The notes under the pieces: model-generated
Databases searched by the model: none
Seen by the model: the letters and a program-made list of their open reading frames with translations, nothing else
What the model was told of the DNA's origin: nothing
Program-made: the position numbers and the translations under genes
Source: Mercurialis annua
Lineage: Eukaryota; Streptophyta; Magnoliopsida; Malpighiales; Euphorbiaceae
NCBI RefSeq assembly: GCF_937616625.2
Contig: NC_065577.1
Span: forward strand, 7,853,001 to 7,917,000
Direction: 5' to 3'
DNA: 64,000 nt
Shown here: positions 60,249-64,000 of the stretch, piece by piece
How the letters are laid out: every line of letters starts with the position of its first letter
Numbering within the stretch: the stretch's first letter is position 1

Positions 60249-62789
60249 TGTAATACCCCAAAATATTTAAGTATTTAATTGGACCACGTGTCCAGTTTTG
60301 AGTCGCCAGAGTGACGATAACGGAAAGTCTTCCGATAAAAATAAGATAAATAAGTTTTAGTAGATCGGCTTTGAAAGAGATTATAGCAAAGACTTAACAT
60401 TATATTTCAGTTCTAAAGTTGGAATTGAAATTAGAAAAGAAAAATGTCAAAAAAAGCTCGAAATGAGGTACAGGGACTAAAGTGGTAATTTAGCCACTAT
60501 GACTTAAAATGGAAATTATTTCGCCAAGGTCCGCGAAATGTTTTATAGTATATGTGGTAAAAGTTTCGGGTCAATCGGAGACCTTTTAAAATTTGGACGC
60601 GGATACGTTTTGGGCTAAATTGTAACTTTTGAAAAGTTCAAGGGCCAAAATGTAAATTAGCCAAATAAATCTCGATAATAGCAATTAAAAGATTATTGAC
60701 GGGAAATAATAATTATAGATTAGTATTATTTATTTGGATATAAATAATACGTAAGTAATTGAGTTAAAAGAATAATTTAACCGTTAGGTTAAATTAGAAA
60801 GCTTAAAAGAGAATTGGTTGGAGTTAAAGAAATGAAGGATCAAAGTGGCTAATTAGCCATGATATATTAAGGAAACCAAATGAATTAAGAAAAGAAGAAG
60901 AAGGAGCAGAAGGTTACAGAAGAAGGAAATGGCGATCGTTACGTTCCGTCGCCGTTTCGCCGTTTCTCGTCCAAATCGCGAGTTCTTTATATCGATTCGT
61001 CCAGAATTCGATTCTCTATCATCGTTAAGCTTTAAATCGAGGTAAGCTTGACGTTTTTATTGTGAGAATTAGTAAATTAGGGTTATTTCGTTTAAACGAA
61101 TTAAACAAATTGTAATCGCGTTTCTATACTCGTTTTTGGTGAGATTTAGATTGGATTATATGTTAAAATGAAGCGTAAGCATGTCGGGAGTGTCGGAAAG
61201 TGGCGCAGCGCCCGGAAAATGACTTTTCCGGGGGCTGTCAAGGGTGTGCGTTCGCACACATTGAGTGTGCGATCGCACACTCCTTGAATTTTGGGGTGTG
61301 CGTTCGCACACTCATTGTGTGCGTTCGCACACTACCCAAATGTTGCCAGATTCAGAAACCCTACGGTCAGTTTATAGATTTGCCTCTTAGGAACGCCTCT
61401 GTCCAATTTTATCTCGATCCAACGGTTCAATTGGGAGAGATCGTCGTTTTACTAAACAGTGTCAGTGCGCAGGCAGCACCTGCGCATTGTCCTGAAAACT
61501 ACTTGAAACTTCATCGGAATGAAACTAAACCCTAAAATTTGAAGGTATCATACGTATTAGAATACGACTAAGAGATATAACAAGTATCTCGACTAAGTAT
61601 TAGAATACGATCAAGGTTAAAAGTCGTATTTGAACTACGATTATATTAACCTAAGTTTATAACTTAGGGTTTTGATATTAAGCCTACGTTTATGGATTAA
61701 ACGTACAGGTAACTCGACTAAGTAACTGACGTATCGACGAGCTACCAAGCCATTGGGCCGGAGTGGTTACGTGAGTGGACAATGCATGGAGCTTACGCTT
61801 GCGGGATTATAATAATGCAGTTTTGGATAGCGGTCACTGTGAGTGGCAATTTACTTTTGCGTATTATTATAAAAGTTATTTTCTTATATTATGAGTATTG
61901 ATATTAAATATCTCGTATCTATATGATTTGCTCGTATAAGCTGTTTTGTTTGATAGATTTGATTATATGAATGTTGTTGTATTCGTTGTTTTGGAGATAA
62001 GTGTCTAGTGTGCGGTCCGAAGAGACCAACTACCTATTGGGTGTCAATAGGCTACATGATCATTGGTGAGTCAGTCTAGAGTACCTGACTTTATGATTAA
62101 GAGTTAATATATATTTATGCATAATATGTTATGAATTCGATACGAGAGTGAACTCGGCTACGGTGTAGTCTGGAAGTCCCCGTATCTAGTGGGCTGGGCC
62201 CACCAGTGGCTGGGCCACCAGTGAGTTGGACTCACACTTTATGATTTCGATACGAGTGAGCACTCGACTACGGTGTAGTCTGGAAGTCCCCGTATCTAGT
62301 GAGTTGGACTCACATCTTTGAAATTAATAATGTTGCTTATATCATAAATTTATATATGTAATAAGCGTGTGACGCTATATTTTGATAATACTATAAGTAA
62401 CTTGCAAACTCACTCAGTATTTTCCCAAATACTGACCCCTCACTCTGATGTTTGCAGGTAGACAGAGTCGGATCAGACAAACCATCTCCACTGTGCCAGA
62501 AGTCATTGGACTTGCACAAGTTTGGGTTCCTAAAGCTGCAGTAGTCAGTAGGTGTCGGTATTAGATAGATATTTTGACTTCAAACATTATTTTATATTGT
62601 AAACGCTAGTATAATATTTTAATATTTATAAATGCTTTATCCGAAAGAGTTTTTCCGAAAATGTTTTATACATAATATTATACTTTTAAATGCGAAAAAT
62701 TATTAGTGGTTTTAGGCTTACTACGGGTTTCGGAGCTACCACTCCCATTCCCTAGCGCCGGTCTCGGCTCAATAATTTGGGTCGTGACA
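60249..62789 (+). repeat. LARD2 3' LTR
   Basis: Same length as the 5' LTR and nearly identical, with landmarks shifted by 7069 bp (TATTGGG hairpin at 62033-62051). Confidence 0.93.
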
Positions 62790-62794
62790 ATCTA

Positions 62795-63380
62795 ACCCTA
62801 CAAAGTAGGATTCACTTTTCCACTACAATACTAGGTATGCAATCATCTACTATAAAATAAATAAATAAACAAAAAATAATTTTTTTTTGAAATTAATCCG
62901 GTGAACAGACCCACCGACGTGGGTCTTCTTCAAAGAGTAGACCTTCCGGCGTGGGTCTGCTCTTTGTATCAGACCCACTCCGGCAGTGGGTCTGCTCTTT
63001 GTAGCAGATCCACCGACGTGGGTCTGTTTTCCGGTGAGCAGAACCACCACGGTGGATCTGTTCACCGGATTGATTTAAAAAAAACTAATTTTTTTATTTA
63101 AATTAAAATTAATTATTTATTTAATTTTTAAATAAATTTAGAGTTGGTTATATTTGTCTGGTTTGATTGGGTGGGTTTTAAGTTTGGTTAGATTGAAGTT
63201 GTCTGTTTTGTTTGTATTTACTTACAGATTTGCAGGGTATTTTGGTCAATTTATATCAAAAGGGGTTTAGTTGATCATTAGGTAAAGTTTAAGGGATTTA
63301 CGACCGATTTTAAAATTCAAGGGTTTGGTGATAGGGGAACCTAAGTTGGAGTTTCATAGCTGATTAATAGCCCAAAATAT
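62795..63380 (+). repeat. Copy 2 of the duplicated segment, right piece
   Basis: Continues from 53179 after the LARD2 target duplication and ends CCCAAAATAT. It contains the foldback at 62895-63071. Confidence 0.9.
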
Positions 63381-63571
63381 ACAACAGGTTTTTAGGCAAA
63401 AAGAATTTGACTGCCACCTAATCATTTTTTATCAGAAAAAATTAAAATGAAAAAAAATTAAAATTTTGTAACTAAAAAAAATTAAAATTTAATGACTAAA
63501 ATGAAAAAAGTTGAATGTTCAGTAACTCTCAAGATCAATTACTTCAGAACAAGTTAAATACACGTGTATAA
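63381..63571. other. A-rich spacer
   Basis: AAAATTAAAA-type low complexity. It probably represents the original sequence to the right of the duplicated segment. Confidence 0.4.
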
Positions 63572-64000
63572 TAGGGGTGAGCACGGTTCGGAGGAATTCG
63601 GGAATTGACAAATCTCCGGAACCAAACCAAAAATCGGAGATATCAAAAATTGGATCTTCGGATCCGTACTAATAATCGGTTCGGTTCGGAGATTTAATTT
63701 TTCGGTACTGTTCGGTACGGGGATTCGGTCCTAATGATTCGGTATGGTTTGATATGGATATCACTAGAACTGCGTATATTGTATTATTTAAAATATGATC
63801 TCTACTATATCATAATATGTAGTATTTTGACTTTTAAAATTAATTAGCTACTCAGTCATTCATTTTTTTATATTTTTAACTATCACAAAAAAAATCATCA
63901 CTAAAATAAAAAGGCACAACATGTATATTATCGTTCGATTTAATATTAAATTTTTGATTATTTGATAAGGTTACGTTTATCTATTATTAAGTCTAAAACT
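63572..64000. mobile_element. Start of a probable hAT-type nonautonomous repeat
   Basis: TAGGGGTGAGCA followed by repeated GGTTCGG and TTCGGTAC phrases is typical of hAT-derived plant repeats. The other end is outside the window, so this is tentative. Confidence 0.35.

Larger units (their letters stand above)
53180..62789 (+). mobile_element. LARD2, non-autonomous gypsy-type LTR retrotransposon (9610 bp)
   Basis: Two 2541-bp LTRs (53180-55720 and 60249-62789), a perfect target duplication ATCTA (53175-53179 and 62790-62794), primer site and purine tract. The 4.5-kb interior has no recognisable gag or pol. I noticed about three LTR differences (near 53374/60443, 55013/62082 and 55449/62518), so it is recent. 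It is a diverged relative of LARD1. It inserted in copy 2 of the duplicated segment and is therefore the youngest event at this site. Confidence 0.92.

Overview
This is plant nuclear DNA, most likely from a eudicot with a large, repeat-rich genome. It is AT-rich. Every substantial coding region I can identify belongs to a transposable element: a Ty3/gypsy chromovirus of the Tekay/Del type, Ty1/copia, CACTA (En/Spm), and a Mutator-like element. MITEs and Tat-like LTR remnants make up much of the rest. I see no intact host gene, tRNA, rRNA or CRISPR. The only host-derived sequence I can argue for is one captured exon resembling a GDP-mannose (GONST-type) nucleotide-sugar transporter.

Layout. 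1-10895: an old gypsy LTR (1-1704 plus 10586-10895) split by LARD1 (1705-10580), a non-autonomous LTR element with two 2345-bp LTRs and a perfect ATGTG target duplication. 10896-14461: AT-rich sequence with a Tat-like LTR and leader remnant and a foldback MITE. 14462-24440: a dead minus-strand copia gene split by a complete CACTA transposon (14805-22956, TGA target duplication). That transposon has a broken TNP2 transposase gene but a TnpA-like gene that stays open across five exons. 24862-29775: a short-LTR copia element whose gag-pol has three in-frame stops. 30594-44981: a probable Pack-MULE (9-bp target duplication) holding the captured exon. It was itself hit by E4 (32075-43700, minus strand), a complete Tekay-like element with an uninterrupted 1578-residue Gag-Pol. 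45527-46075: two Stowaway MITEs. 46850-63380: a Tat-like LTR remnant with a foldback repeat, duplicated over 627 bp on both sides of E3 (47787-53129), which is a head-to-head pair of related gypsy LTRs. The second copy of the duplication is split by LARD2 (53180-62789, ATCTA target duplication). 63572-64000: the start of a probable hAT-type repeat.

How the parts work together. E4 is the only element that looks fully autonomous. LARD1 and LARD2 have no recognisable pol, but they share with E4 the LTR ends (TGTAATACCCC...CGTGACA), the initiator-Met tRNA primer site, the conserved pre-PPT box TTCGAGGACGAATTT and the purine tract. It is therefore reasonable to infer that E4-like elements supply their enzymes.

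Main discovery candidate. Five diverged LTR families here (outer LTR, LARD1, LARD2, E3, E4) carry, in the same order, a hairpin of the form TATTG-GGYNN-CAATA, a GTGTGATCAC-like box, and an array of short perfect hairpins whose stems vary with compensating changes while the loop stays fixed. In four of the families this module lies inside what looks like an intron contained in the LTR, with a GTA-type donor after the leader and a CTGACCCC...CAG acceptor. The fifth (outer LTR) shows the acceptor, but its donor end lies outside the window. I know of no description of such a structured LTR intron. The claim rests only on reading this sequence.
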